Of a stretch of DNA of 20,412 bases, positions 1 to 10,349 are shown piece by piece (position 1 is the first letter of the stretch; each line of letters starts with the position of its first letter). This DNA comes from Gnetum montanum (Eukaryota > Streptophyta > Gnetopsida > Gnetales > Gnetaceae). The translations under genes and the position numbers were made by a program. The stretch covers positions 446,493 to 466,904 of the forward strand of contig MNCI01002118.1 of assembly GCA_015680685.1 (NCBI GenBank), read 5' to 3'. The notes under the pieces were generated by a model. It worked only from the letters and a program-made list of their open reading frames with translations, did not search any database and had not been told where the DNA came from.

Positions 1-392
1 TGTACACTCGAATAGAACCTCTTATTTGTAGAGTGGATGAGTGGGTGTAATGGGCTCACTGTCCAAATAATTGATCACTCGAGACTCAATAACATAGAAC
101 ACACCTCAACCAACGAGCCACATGAGTGCTTTATTCATAGATGAGATTACTTATAAAAACATAAAGAGAAAAAAAGACAAAAAGATAAAACAAGAAATTG
201 AAAATTGAAAAATAAAAAACTTGAAAATAAAAAGTTGTAAAATTAAAGAAAATGAAAAGTATTTATTAATCCTACTTGCTATTAAGATTGGAGATATCCC
301 TCATAATTAAACAATTGAGTATGGCAAGGATTAATAAATGGAAAATGAGGATCCTTGCATGTTGAAAATATTGGGACTCAATCATACTTACC
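1..392 (-). other. Non-coding 3' flank of the M1 gag remnant
   Basis: I see no gene here. Read on the minus strand this follows the end of the M1 gag remnant. It begins with a T-rich stretch (260-155) much like the T-rich stretch after pol in element P (9770-9900). No protease or polymerase lies between gag and this tract, so M1 may have lost pol, or pol may never have been there. Positions 1-160 contain LTR-like words: a CACTCGAAT box followed by a TTATTTGTAGAG and later a TTATTCATAGATGAG string, resembling the TATA region of the M1 LTR (2885-2900). I could not find a polypurine tract or a TGATGAG LTR end, so a 3' LTR here is possible but unproven. Confidence 0.35.
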
Positions 393-2020
393 TCATCGGG
401 GTTCACACACTTGATTATAGTAAGCATAGTGGGGCAATTTGTAAGATATGGTTCTTGGGTAAAGAGTTGACCCACTATGATGTTTGTGAGCATTAGATGG
501 TATGCAAGGATCGGGACTTTGCCCTCCATGCCTGTGTTCATTGGGTTGTATGGTTGTTGGAGTGTTGATTGGTGGCCCTGATGAAGTAACATGAGGCGTT
601 GGGCTCGAAGATAAGGGTGCACCACAGTGTTGGACTTGTGCTAAGTTGAAGGATGTAGTGGCCTTGGAATTGTGTTGTTCCTTCTTAGGATCATTTCTAA
701 AGAAGGGGCGCCTTCGATGTTGCTGAGGCCTCTCACTGCTGCTAGTAATATTAGCACAAGTGACATTTGGAGGTTGTTGCCGTGGTGCAGACACCTTAGG
801 AATAGTTGGTGGCGATGTCGAAGGAGGGAAAGGATGAGAATGTTGAAAATTAGGAGAAGTGTAAGATACACAAGGTGGTGGTTGTGTTGAGGACATGGCT
901 TGATAGTATTGAGGAGAATGATAAGGCAGTGATATACAATATGTTGGCCCAGTTGGGGAAACAGGATGTTCAACTAGATAAGCATTTGGGTTCGGATGAT
1001 ACAAAGGGTGTCTCCAGTTTAGGGGTAGTTTCCCCCATGATTGGGATTGTTGCCACTACGATCAAACACAGTATCTCTATACGAACTCTGGATGTAATGT
1101 GTTTTCCCAATGCTCATATAAATGTAACAAGATTGGGCATTGACCCTTGGGGTGATCGTACAGGCAAATATTACATTCATACATATGATCGTCAGTTGAG
1201 CTCTTATTCTCTTTGTTCCTTCTTTCCAAATGTCTAATTCCTGCTTCTTGGGTTGTCAAAACTCTATCTCCAATAATATCGATGTATTCTCCACACTTTT
1301 TATACGTCCATTCCAACATCTTATTAATCTTTGCCTCGACTTCCTCTAACGATTGTTGTACTAGTAAAGATGGTTCTTCCACCTTGAGATTAGTTGATTT
1401 CTTCTTTTTATGATTATGGACCTTTGTTAAGTTTAGATTTTGGTCCCGTTAATGTTTTTCAACACTCTCCCATCTAGCCATTTCTCCTTCCTCTTTTTCT
1501 ACCCACTTAATAAGCTCTTGGAATTGATGGGTTTGTAGTTCGTATAGTTGACCTTGGGCATACATCCCTAGGGTTTCTCTTGTTGCATCACGAAGCCCAT
1601 TAATGATATGGTACATTAGCCTTTCCTTAGAGAACTCATGGTCTGGACAGTTGTTTAACANTTCCATGTGCAGGCATCGTAGAAGGCTAGCAAATGTTGT
1701 TGTGGATCTACGTCATAGCCTCCTAAAAAATTGGGAAAGTTGTTTAAATCAAGCCTAGGTAGGTGGCTCTCTTTACAATGCCTACATGAGATTCGAATAG
1801 CCTCTTGTATTTGTGTTAGGCTTGTAGTGGCCAGTAGGGGTTCATCGTCATCGGGTAAGTTATGCTTTCGTGCGTTGGGATGATGTTGCTTTTGTTTATG
1901 TTTATAAGAAACCCCCACTTCAAGTTGTGTACTCCAATCTTCATTCTCATATAATTCGTTGGTTCTCCAATGAATTTCCTCACTAGGTGTGGCATTATTA
2001 TAGTCTTGTAGGAGAGGCAT
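393..2020 (-). pseudogene. gag: Decayed gag of Ty3/gypsy element M1
   Basis: This is a remnant of a retrotransposon capsid polyprotein, which would form the virus-like particle in the cytoplasm. It reads from an ATG at 2020, 125 bases after the primer binding site. The first part (2020-1665) contains DDDEPLLA and a GGYDVDPQQHLLAFYDA stretch that align with DDDEPLL and GGYNSDSQTHLQAFQDA in the P gag (4398-4570). The next part (1650-1449) holds the FSKERL..HIINGLR..T and KEEGE motifs, also matched in P. A third part (1382-1077) ends with HPKGQCPILLHL, matching HPKGCCPVVLHL in P. The last open stretch (1004-393) is a Pro/Ser/Gln-rich tail. About 240 bp carrying the central gag core are missing at the ambiguous base 1661. 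Several frameshifts and stops separate the parts. Compared with P, it also lacks about 650 bp of N-terminal coding sequence. Confidence 0.75.
1661..1661. other. Ambiguous base at a gag deletion junction
   Basis: The only N in the window lies precisely where the M1 gag jumps from the HLLAFYDAC stretch to the LNNCPDHEF stretch, skipping about 240 bp that P retains. The reading frame also changes here. It could be a true deletion or a collapsed or badly joined assembly point. Confidence 0.6.
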
Positions 2021-2144
2021 GATTGTGCAATTGTGTGTGAATTTATATGTGACTTTTTTTATAATTATTTCTTTCTAAAAGATATATCATTAATTCATGT
2101 ACAGTGACCTTGTATAATATAACTAATCTAGATAATTAGCACCG

Positions 2145-2162
2145 TCCCCGACAATGGCGCCA
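2145..2162 (-). promoter_or_regulatory. Primer binding site of M1 (tRNA-Asp type)
   Basis: On the minus strand it reads TGGCGCCATTGTCGGGGA. This matches the complement of the 3' end of plant tRNA-Asp (TGGCGCCGTTGCCGGGGA) at 16 of 18 positions; the two differences are transitions. It begins one base after the LTR end at 2164, as expected for the site where the host tRNA primes minus-strand DNA synthesis. tRNA-Asp priming is typical of the Athila-like lineage. Confidence 0.85.
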
Positions 2163-2163
2163 A

Positions 2164-2940
2164 TGATAAGTGGCAAGGTACCCCTACACTCAACCATACG
2201 AATACGAGCGTTACACTCGCAATCTGGTCAAACTCCACAGATGGACTAGTTGTGGCATCTAGATAGTTAATCTTAGGTCACAGTTCGCTGTCTTCCCACC
2301 TGGACTAGTATTAGTTTTGTCATGTATGGTTTAGTCCAGAGTGAGGTGTATGATGTATTTCTATGCTAATGCTACTCCTGAGGACAATGGAAAGTAATCT
2401 TGACTAAGCTAAGAGAGAAAGGGTGAGAGAGAATCTAAGCTAGCCTAAGTGCGATGAGCATCTATTCCTTGATTATCTATACACATCTTGGACTTCGTGC
2501 ATGACTACCACTGGGATTACCAAGCACAGATCCTAGGTATGCTACTAGGTTACCAAGTAGTCACACTTAAATGCTCATAATCAAGTCATACTCATTCCAC
2601 GTTTAACAGGAGTTAAAGGGTGAGAATAGCTTAACTAGGAAAACAGTAAATAACAACTAATTAAATAATTAAGCTAAGTGAATGTTGCAATGATGAAGTA
2701 ATCTTGATCTTTATTTTTGGTCATGTGCATGTCCAAGTACATCACACTCGAATAAGGATGCCGTACAATTACATTCAACACACTGTGGGCATACACTAGG
2801 AGGAACAGGGTTGAGAGAAAGAAATTAAACACTTAACTAAGAACTGAAAAGCTAACTTATTGATGCCTATCGGAACTATCTACCTCTTATTTATAGATGA
2901 GAAGACGCGATATCGCAGTGGACCAAAACGCGACTCATCA
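2164..2940 (-). repeat. 5' LTR of element M1
   Basis: A 777 bp LTR in minus orientation. It starts TGATGAGTCG at 2940 and ends CTTATCA at 2164, giving short inverted ends (TGATGAG / CTTATCA), and is followed by the primer binding site. Its first ten bases equal the start of the P LTR at 14894, so the families are related. A TATA-like box TATAAATA lies at 2895-2888 and a perfect ten-base palindrome GCGATATCGC at 2907-2916 just upstream of it. Its right edge abuts position 2941, inside the P LTR. The 2514-2800 part resembles the M2 LTR at 15798-16040 (for example GGATTACCAAG and CACTCGAATAA). Confidence 0.8.
2888..2916 (-). promoter_or_regulatory. U3 promoter of M1: palindrome plus TATA box
   Basis: TATAAATA on the minus strand (2895-2888) is preceded by the palindrome GCGATATCGC (2916-2907). 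The arrangement, a palindrome a few tens of bases before a TATA box near the LTR start, recurs in the other two LTRs in the window. The role is inferred from position. Confidence 0.5.
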
Positions 2941-3423
2941 ACGTTAATGAGACAATTAAGCGAGATAGTTTACACACATAAGTACGACCACTTCAAGTGT
3001 AACACGTATTAATCCCAACAACATTATTCTTGGTATGCTCAATAGCATAGCGCTTGGTTGCCCAACAATGGATACATGGGTTCAAGATGTGTATGGAAAG
3101 TGGGAACGGATACTTATGTTAGGATTAGTTAAATGCAAGTTAATTAGTTAATTTAAATTAGTTAATTAAACTTCTTTTATTCACATTTTGAACACCAAAA
3201 TATAAAATAAAAAATGATAAAAATCAGATGCCTCAGTTACACTTAACTGTACCAACATACATCACAAGTGTAATTGGGAGGACAACGATTGACCTTAAGG
3301 CTAGATTCACTTCCTAAAGGGCTAGTGCACTGGAAATGATAAAGTCCACTGAATTCAACTGAATCGTGCATGAATGCTTTGTGATTTGTATGGTTGGACG
3401 TAGGGTTACCTCGTTGCTCATCA
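2941..3423 (+). repeat. 5' LTR of element P, first 370 bp missing
   Basis: This 483 bp segment aligns end to end with 15264-15755 of the 3' LTR. By eye there are about 60 mismatches plus one small indel (roughly 88 percent identity), and most are transitions. It ends CTCATCA at 3423, one base before the primer binding site. The first 370 bp of the LTR are absent; in their place, exactly at 2940/2941, begins the M1 LTR. The simplest reading is that M1 inserted here and the rest of this LTR lies left of the window, with ACGTT (2941-2945) as the expected target duplication. Confidence 0.9.
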
Positions 3424-3424
3424 T

Positions 3425-3442
3425 TGGCACTGTTGCTAGGAA
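3425..3442 (+). promoter_or_regulatory. Degraded primer binding site of P (tRNA-Asp type)
   Basis: It reads TGGCACTGTTGCTAGGAA and lies one base after the LTR end. Against the tRNA-Asp complement TGGCGCCGTTGCCGGGGA it matches 13 of 18, and all five differences are C-to-T or G-to-A changes. This is what deamination of an originally perfect site would give. Confidence 0.8.
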
Positions 3443-3579
3443 TTTTTTTTGTGGAACGTGTGCTATTTAGGTTTAAGTGAATACTGTTATATCATTTTAC
3501 AAACCTAAAGGTCAATATGATTTCCATTATACATCAAAAATTATAAAAGCACACTAATAATTTCATTTTGTTTTGCAAA

Positions 3580-6060
3580 ATGTCTTCTTCTTCTGGCAAG
3601 CCTGAAGATACTAAACCACTAGTCCCACAAGAATGCACGGTGGTATACACTCATCCAAATGAGTTTGTGCTGAATTTCACCTTCATCCTACATTAGGATG
3701 AACAGATGTGATGGCATGATATGGAGGGAAATGTTGTCTTGTCCCTCAATAAATCTGTGCCTGGAATGCTGTTTAAAACCCTTATGAAGTTGGGCATAGC
3801 AGATCTACACAAAGAGTATGTTGTGGATGGATATGACACTCGGAACTATTGTCCCAATGAAACACAACCTAAGTGAGATAACATTAGGAGAAACTCCATG
3901 AAGCTATAGAGGGGAAACATTACACTAACCCCTTGTTCCTACTAGATCAAGAGGATAATGAGGATCCTCCCTTGAAAGGTTCTCAACATGAAGATTCCCC
4001 ACCGCCTGCTACTGATGGTGAGGATGCGAATCTAACCTTGTGATCAACTATTCATAAACTAGGTTCAAGAAAGAGTGATAGCCAAGGTAGGGACTCAAGT
4101 GAACATCACAATAACAAGGGATCTAGTGGCGGAGATCATAATAAACACAAGAGTGATGGTGGCCACTCTAATGGTGATGGTAGTTCACCTTTCTCTTCAT
4201 CCTCTTCAATTCCAAACATTCCTCTTCATCCTCTTCATTCAATTCCAAAAATTCCTCTTCATCTGATGATTCTCATAAAAGCCAACATCTAAATAGCTGT
4301 GATAAAGGTAATTGATGAAATAATAATAACTGTGAAGGCCACCAAAATGAAAGAAGTGGTCAAATCCATCATCAATGTCATTAATGCAACGATGATGATG
4401 AACCCTTATTGGTGACTCAAAGTATGCTTAACATTGCAAAGGCAATAAGAATTCCAACCAGGCATATGAAGGATAGTCAGATCAAGTGTCTAGACATGAA
4501 CAATATCCCAAGACTTGAAGGGGGATACAATTCTGATTCGCAAACACATCTACAAGCTTTTCAAGATGCCTATGCCTTAGAAAACATAGAGAATGAGTGG
4601 CAGAAACTTAAGCTTTTCCCAAGGACACTCATTAAGGATGCTAAAAGTTGGTATTTGTCCTTAGAGTTGAAATCTATCCACAAATGGAGTACTGTGTTAG
4701 AACTATTTAATGATAAATACCAGACTTACTCCAAAGTGGCTAATCTAAGAAGGCAAATCCAAGGTTGAAAACAAGAAGCACATGAACCCTTGGATGCCAC
4801 CATGGGATGATACTATTAACTCTTACAAGATGCCCTAGCCATGGTTACTCTAAGAGGGAACAACTTTGCCACATCATAGATGGGCTCAAAGTAGAAACAA
4901 GAAGAATCCTTGGGGTGTATGCCCAAGGAAGGTTGTCTAAAATGAGAGCTCATCAGATCTGAAGGTTAATTGAGTAGGTAGCAAAAGAAGAGGGTGAGCT
5001 ACAAAAGAGGGAAAGTGCTGAAGAATATAACAGGGACCCTTCCATTAGAAAATGTGAGGTTTGATTTTGTGACAAGGAGGAGTTACCACTTGATGAAGTT
5101 GTCAACAAAAAGATCTTTTCTATCCAAAAATTTGTTTATGATATTTTGGCCAAGGTTGACAAGCTATGGAACTCTTTGGATGAAAAGTTTCAAATTGCTT
5201 TGAAGATTGCTAAAGAATCCAAAGAGCAAAATAGTGATCGTAATAGTAGAAGGCGAAAAGAAGCTAAATGTGCCTACCAAAGAGGTAAGGGCAAAGCTGC
5301 TGTAGTAGAGGAAGTTGTGGAGTCTAACTCTAATGATGAAATCAAATATGACATATTTCAATATGAACATCCAAAAGGATGTTGCCCTGTGGTGTTACAC
5401 TTACAAGAGTCTGGAGTGTACGCATTAAATCCTCGACTAGTATGTAGGTAAGCTCCAAGATGATTACCTTACCCTCAAGGCAATCCAAGATAGTTCTACC
5501 AATAACAACAAGCTTACTATCTAAGTGGAACTCCTCCACAACTGTATGAATAATATCAATAGTGGTATCAGTCACAATCATGGGGAATGCCACCGCCAAG
5601 GCAATAGTACTCTTATATGTAACCAAATCCATATGGGTACTATGTTTAGCAACCCATTTCCCTTAAAAGTTCTACAAGTCATGCATCATTTCAACATTAC
5701 TATTACCCTCTAGAGTATCACTAAAAACATTCACCATCTACTTGAGGGGAAAAACCATATTCATATCCTTATCATCCTTCACATCCCTTTGCACCTACAC
5801 CTCTATCTTCAACTAAGTTAGCTCCTGCTCCATCCATGCAAGGTGAGATTCCTCCATAGCTACAATAATGAAATGCTACAAGGGCTATGCATTCATAACC
5901 AATTTTTTAACCAAGTGGTCTAGATAATCGATCAAGGAAACAACCTTTCTTCTAGCCTAGCAATCCTCTCCAGTCCTCACAACCTACTCTAGCTGATCGC
6001 CCTACATCTCCAACACCCTCATCCTCTACATCAAACAATTTTGAGTGCCCTTCAAACCAA
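3580..6060 (+). pseudogene. gag: Decayed gag of Ty3/gypsy element P
   Basis: Remnant of the capsid polyprotein. The start ATG at 3580 follows a 137-base leader and opens MSSSSGKPEDTKPLVPQEC. A low-complexity acidic, Ser/His/Asn-rich stretch follows (about 3950-4400). The gag core lies at 4409-4768, where a W..L....I..W....ELFNDKYQ pattern fits the plant retrotransposon gag family. Motifs CHIIDGL, KEEGE (4850-5010) and HPKGCCPVVLHL (5370-5405) match the M1 gag. A Pro/Tyr/Gln-rich tail (5450-6060) precedes the protease; its many stops fall at positions where Gln is likely. I saw no CCHC zinc knuckle. From 5146 onward the frame is the one used by pol, so gag and pol were probably one polyprotein. 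There are at least two frameshifts in the first half. Confidence 0.8.
4192..4268 (+). repeat. Short tandem repeat inside gag
   Basis: Two imperfect units of about 30 bp (each with CTCTTCA, AATTCCAAA and ATTCCTCTTCAT) lie in tandem in the Ser/Asn-rich linker of the P gag. They encode a repeated Ser/Asn-rich peptide. Probably slippage within a disordered linker. Confidence 0.6.
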
Positions 6061-6860
6061 GTGCCACCTAGGATCCGCATTATAATGTTAACCCATGTTG
6101 TTTCTGATTGGATTAAGGCTAGCAACCTTCCTACAAAAGGATCCAATCTGGAAAGTCCACTCATCTATCTACAGATTACTAGACAAGAGCCATGTAAGGC
6201 TCTTCTTGACTCTAGTTCTGAAGTTAACCTCATCTCCCATGATATGTATAAGGCTTGGAACCTACCAACTCTTAAGAAGAGCAACATTCGTTTAAAATTA
6301 GTAGATTAGTCAATTACTATTCCTTTGGGCTTAGTAGAGGACATTATGACCACAATTTGTGGGTGGTCCTATCCTACTGATTTTTTGATAATCAAGGTGG
6401 ACAACTGCAAAAGTGACTTTCCCATCATTATGGGAAGGGCTTGGTTAAGCATAGTTGATGTGCGAATGGATATAAGGGACCTATCTCTAGAAATATCCAA
6501 GGAAAATGAGATAGGCAATATTGAGAAGAAGCGTATTCCATGCATCACGTACAACGACAATGGATGCAATTGCATGCAAAGGATTTGGTTCATCAAGAGC
6601 AAATACATTAAGGCATGCAATTAGTGTGCACAAGAAATTAATATTCAATGGTGTTTGTATGCAACAGCTAATTCTGATAACAGCACAATATGCATGGAGC
6701 CAACTGAGAGCCTAACATGTGCATATGTTGAAGGCATGAACAAAATTGAATAAGTTCATTTACAACTCTCTAATGAAGATGATGATACTTGTTGGGGAGA
6801 GTTGGAGATCCTTGATTACTTTAAGTAGGAGTCCTTAGAACTAAAAACCTTACTGGTCGG
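6061..6860 (+). pseudogene. pol: Protease domain and linker of P pol
   Basis: The retropepsin domain, an aspartic protease that would cut the gag-pol polyprotein in the particle, spans about 6118-6500. The active-site stretch KALLDSSSEVNLIS (Asp codon at 6208) has Ser where the family has Gly in the D-S/T-G triad (codon AGT at 6214, one G-to-A step from GGT). The closing FPIIMGRAWL stretch at about 6420-6450 is the usual C-terminal protease motif, and the domain ends with a V.MDIRDLSLEI strand. A stop at 6307 sits in the middle of the domain. The linker (6500-6860) is poorly conserved and contains three more stops. The frame is shared with the RT downstream. Confidence 0.85.
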
Positions 6861-7920
6861 TATGGAGTATGCATTTTTAAAGAATGGTAAATCGGTCATC
6901 ATTAATGCCAAAATTACTCCTGAACAAAAGGAAAAGTTGTTGAAAGTAGTGAATAAATGGTCAAAAGCCTTTGCTTGGTCATATCTAGAGCTAACAAGAA
7001 TTGATCTAAGGATATGCCAGCATTGCATCTACACTGACCTGACCATGAAGCCCAGAAGGTAGCCACAAAGGTAGTTGAGTCCCAAATTAAAGCAAATCGT
7101 CAAGGAGAAAATAGAGAAATTCCTTAAGGTGGGGTTCATCTATCCAATCACTAATAGTGAGTGGGTTAGCCCACTCATAATAGTACCAAAAAAGGATGGC
7201 AAATAGTAGGTCTACATCAACTTTAGGCTATTAAATATGGCAACATTTAAGGATCACTTTCCTTTGCCATTTGTAGACCAAGTGTTAAACACCATATTTG
7301 GGCATTGTTATTATAGCTTGTTGGACAGTTATAGTGGCTATAACCAAATCCAAACTACACCTGAAGATCAGGACAAAACAATATTCACAAGTCCTTGGGG
7401 AACTTTTGCATACTGTAGGATGTCATTTGGCCTATGCAATGCCCCTACAACATTCCAATGCTTGGTCCTGAGTATCTTTTAATAACAAATCAGTAGTGAT
7501 GTTGAAGTTTTTATGGATGACTTCTCCACCTATGGAGCTACATTTGAGCAAGCCTTGGACCAACTTGAGCAAGTATTGAAGAGATGTGTAGAGACAAACC
7601 TACAACTCAACTGGAAAAAGAGCCATCTCATGGTTCAAGAAGGCATTGTGCTAGGGCACCAAATTTCATAGAAAGGGATTGAGGTAGACCTAGGAAAGAT
7701 AAGGGTCATCCAAGGAATAACATGCCAACTAGAGATTGTAAAAGATGTTCGGGCATTCCTTGGACACACTAGTTACTATTGGCATTTTATTGAGAATTTC
7801 TCTAAGATTGTAAAACCATTGGTAGAACTTACAAAGAAAGATGCACTTTTCATTTGGACCAAGGAATGTGAACATGCATTTCAAAAATTAAAAGAGAAAC
7901 TCGTAGAAACACTAATCCTA
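6861..7920 (+). pseudogene. pol: Reverse transcriptase domain of P pol
   Basis: The RNA-directed DNA polymerase of a Ty3/gypsy element. Visible in order: the YAFLKNGKSVII pre-RT motif (6865-6900), FIYPITNSEWVSPLIIVPKKDGK (7135-7203), LLDSYSGYNQIQ with the first catalytic Asp (about 7321), FGTFAYCRMSFGLCNAPTTFQ-like block (7400-7455), the FMDD catalytic box at 7510-7521, and LGHQIS / FLGHTSYYWHFIENFS (7650-7800). FMDD, rather than YVDD, is common in the plant Athila and Tat lineages. The catalytic aspartates survive. Stops at about 7060, 7072, 7204, 7207, 7483, 7486 and 7669 break it, but almost no frameshift does, so one frame can be followed throughout. Confidence 0.9.
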
Positions 7921-8508
7921 TGAGCACCAGATTGGTCCAAACCATTCCATATTATGACAGACACATCTAACTATGCTTTGGGAGCAGTGCTCATGCAGAT
8001 GGATGATAAGAAACATCCATATTATATCCACTATGTGAGTTAGAGCATTGTGGGGGCACAGTTAAACTACACCACCACAAAAAAAGAATTAATGGTAGTG
8101 GTGTACACACTAGAAAAGTTTAGACATTATGTGCTAAGTTATAAGGTATTTGTACATATGGACCACAATGCAATTCACTTTCTTATGAATAAGTTGACAG
8201 TGAGCCCTCGTGTCATACAATGGCTTATGATCTTGCAGGAATTCAATCTTACTATGATAGATTGAAAAGGAATAGAGAATGTGGTCATTAACCATCTTTC
8301 TTGCTTAAGATGGGATGACAAAGAGGAGGAGAACCTGCTCTTTGATCAGTTTCTAGAAGAACTCCTCTTTACTGGAATAATAAATGAACAAATTCCTAAA
8401 AAAGCATCATGGTTTAATAACATCCTCACATATCTTCTCACTTAAGAGATGCCACAAGACTTGGATTTTAGGAAAAAGTAGCAATTTCTTCATCAACCCA
8501 AATACTTC
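7921..8508 (+). pseudogene. pol: RNase H domain and connector of P pol
   Basis: RNase H, which would degrade the RNA of the RNA-DNA hybrid. HIMTDTSNYALGAVL holds the first acidic residue (Asp codon 7960), TTTKKELMVVVYTLEKFRHY the second (Glu 8086) and VHMDHNAIHFLM the third (Asp 8161). All three are present. Stops at 7921, 8041 and 8263 interrupt it. The connector to integrase (8270-8508) is acidic and has two more stops. There is no room for the second, archaeal-type RNase H that marks the Tat/Ogre lineage, which argues for an Athila-like element. Confidence 0.88.
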
Positions 8509-9658
8509 ATGGAAATTAATAGACACCTTTACAAGGTGTGTGCTGATGGCTTAATCCGTTGGTGTGTCCCTGATGAAGATCAACTACACATTCTACAAGA
8601 TGCTCATGAAAGGCCTTACGGATGCCATTATGCAGGGAGATGCACGACCATAAAAATCCTGATGGCAGGATACTATTGGCCTATAATCTTTAGGGATGCT
8701 CACCAGTTCGTCAAGTCTTGTGAATGTTGTCAACATGATGGGGAGATGACCACTCACATGGAAGGTCCTCAACAATGGATTCAATCATTGAAGCCTTTCA
8801 ACATATGGGGCATCGACTTAATGGGTCCCATCACACCCATGTCTAATAAGAAAGCGTATATTATAATAGCAATTAACTACTACACAAAATGAGCAGAAGC
8901 AGTAGTCGTTATTGATTGTACATCATCCAGTACTACCAAATTTATACAATAAAATATCATGAATAGGTTTGGGGTGCCACATTCATTGATTTCTAATAAT
9001 GGAACTCATTTCATAGGTGCCACATTTAGAAAATTCTGCAACGTTTGGAGGTAGAACATAAATTAACAACACCTTACCATCCCCAAGCCAATGGTTAAGT
9101 AGAGGTAAACAACCATGAGATTACAAAAATATAACACAAACCATTAGCAAATATAGGAAAGACTAGAGTACAAAACTTAATGATGCTCTCTGGGATTATT
9201 GTTCAACTTGGAAACTTCCTATTGGATATTCTCCCTATGAGTTAGTGTATGAAAAACTTCCAATGCTCTTGATTCAATCTGAGCTATGTACACTCTTGAC
9301 AACTTATGATTTAAGCCTTAATCTAAGTCTAGCACAGAAGGAAAGATTGATCAATCTAAATGTGCCAGATGAAAATTGATTAGTGGCCCTATCCTTGAAT
9401 GAGGTGAACAAGGCATTTAGCAAGCAACACCATGACCTTAAAATCAAGAAAGTAAAACTTCAACTAGGAGATATGGTTCTTTACTGGAACCCCACACATG
9501 TACCCCAAAAGATAAAATCCCAAACATTGTGGGAGGGACCTTATATAATTGATCAAACCTTTTCCTCTAGGACCATGATAATTTACAAACTTGATAGCCC
9601 AAATAAAAAGCAGTTGGTCAATATCCAACAAGTCAAACCTTTCCTAGAACCAAGATAG
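8509..9658 (+). pseudogene. pol: Integrase domain of P pol with GPY/F tail
   Basis: Integrase inserts the DNA copy into the genome. The zinc-binding HHCC set is intact: His 8605, His 8626, Cys 8719 and Cys 8728. The core starts FNIWGIDLMGP with the first catalytic Asp at 8815. The second should lie in the S-D-N-G motif; here codon 8995 is AAT, so Asp has become Asn. The Glu of the VEVNN motif is at 9102, 107 bases on, which fits the D-35-E spacing minus one base; a one-base deletion lies between about 9030 and 9050. A further frameshift leads to the tail (9383-9658) with LQLGDMVLYWNP and WEGPYI, the GPY/F module. There is no chromodomain; the frame ends at a TAG at 9656. Several stops are present. 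Confidence 0.88.
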
Positions 9659-9710
9659 GCTAGTGTACCCCTGTTCTATTTTTTGAATCTCCTCCCTTCA
9701 ATTCAGTCAT

Positions 9711-9721
9711 GGGGGAGATGG
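9711..9721 (+). promoter_or_regulatory. Purine tract just after pol
   Basis: GGGGGAGATGG lies about 50 bases after the pol stop. The equivalent GGGGAAGAT tract is kept in M2 (about 19478-19470, minus strand). It could act as an additional polypurine primer site for plus-strand DNA; this is inference from composition and conservation. Confidence 0.3.
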
Positions 9722-10349
9722 CCATCCATGCTAACCATTACCATGGTCCCCAATATTTCTACCTTCTTGTTTTTCACATTTTTTTTGATTTTGCAAATTT
9801 TTGATTTCCAAATTTTTCTAATTTTATACCATCTTTAGTACCTTTTAAACTTTCTTGACTATTTTACATTTTCTGATATATTTTACTTTGTTTTGTTTTA
9901 TTTAAGTGTGATATTTTCTCATTTTTGCTAATAAATTCACTTTATTAGCACAACACACAATGCTGCTATTGTTGTTTACTAATGATGATTTATGCTTAAT
10001 GAGTGATTATCAATGTATAGTTTCTATTTTTGAATTTTGATGTCTAATGACTTTGGCATGGTTTATTTTTCATGAAATAGGCAATGAGTCCATGTCATCG
10101 ACCCATCCAATAAACTCTATGGTTTTTCTTGTTCTGGGAATTTGAGGTCCCTTTTCATTAAAGAAACTTTTAATCAATTGGTGACCTTGGTAGTTTCAGA
10201 ATTAGAAAGGATCCAAAGGTTTGTAAAGGGTGTGACTTCAAGGGGACTCAATAATCTTTGTACTCTTCTTCTTGCTTGAGTGCTTGAGTGTCTTTCATAG
10301 ACTTCTTACCATTCCATACCACCCAATGATACGAAGACAAATAACGTTG

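Noticed and set aside
672-1237. Plus-strand open frames over the M1 gag remnant
   Set aside because: They are antisense to gag sequence that aligns with the P gag and have no recognisable motif of their own.
8265-8508. Second RNase H of the Tat/Ogre type
   Set aside because: Only about 80 codons lie between RNase H and integrase and no matching motif is visible.
9560-9658. Chromodomain at the integrase end
   Set aside because: The frame stops soon after the GPY/F module and no aromatic-cage pattern is seen.
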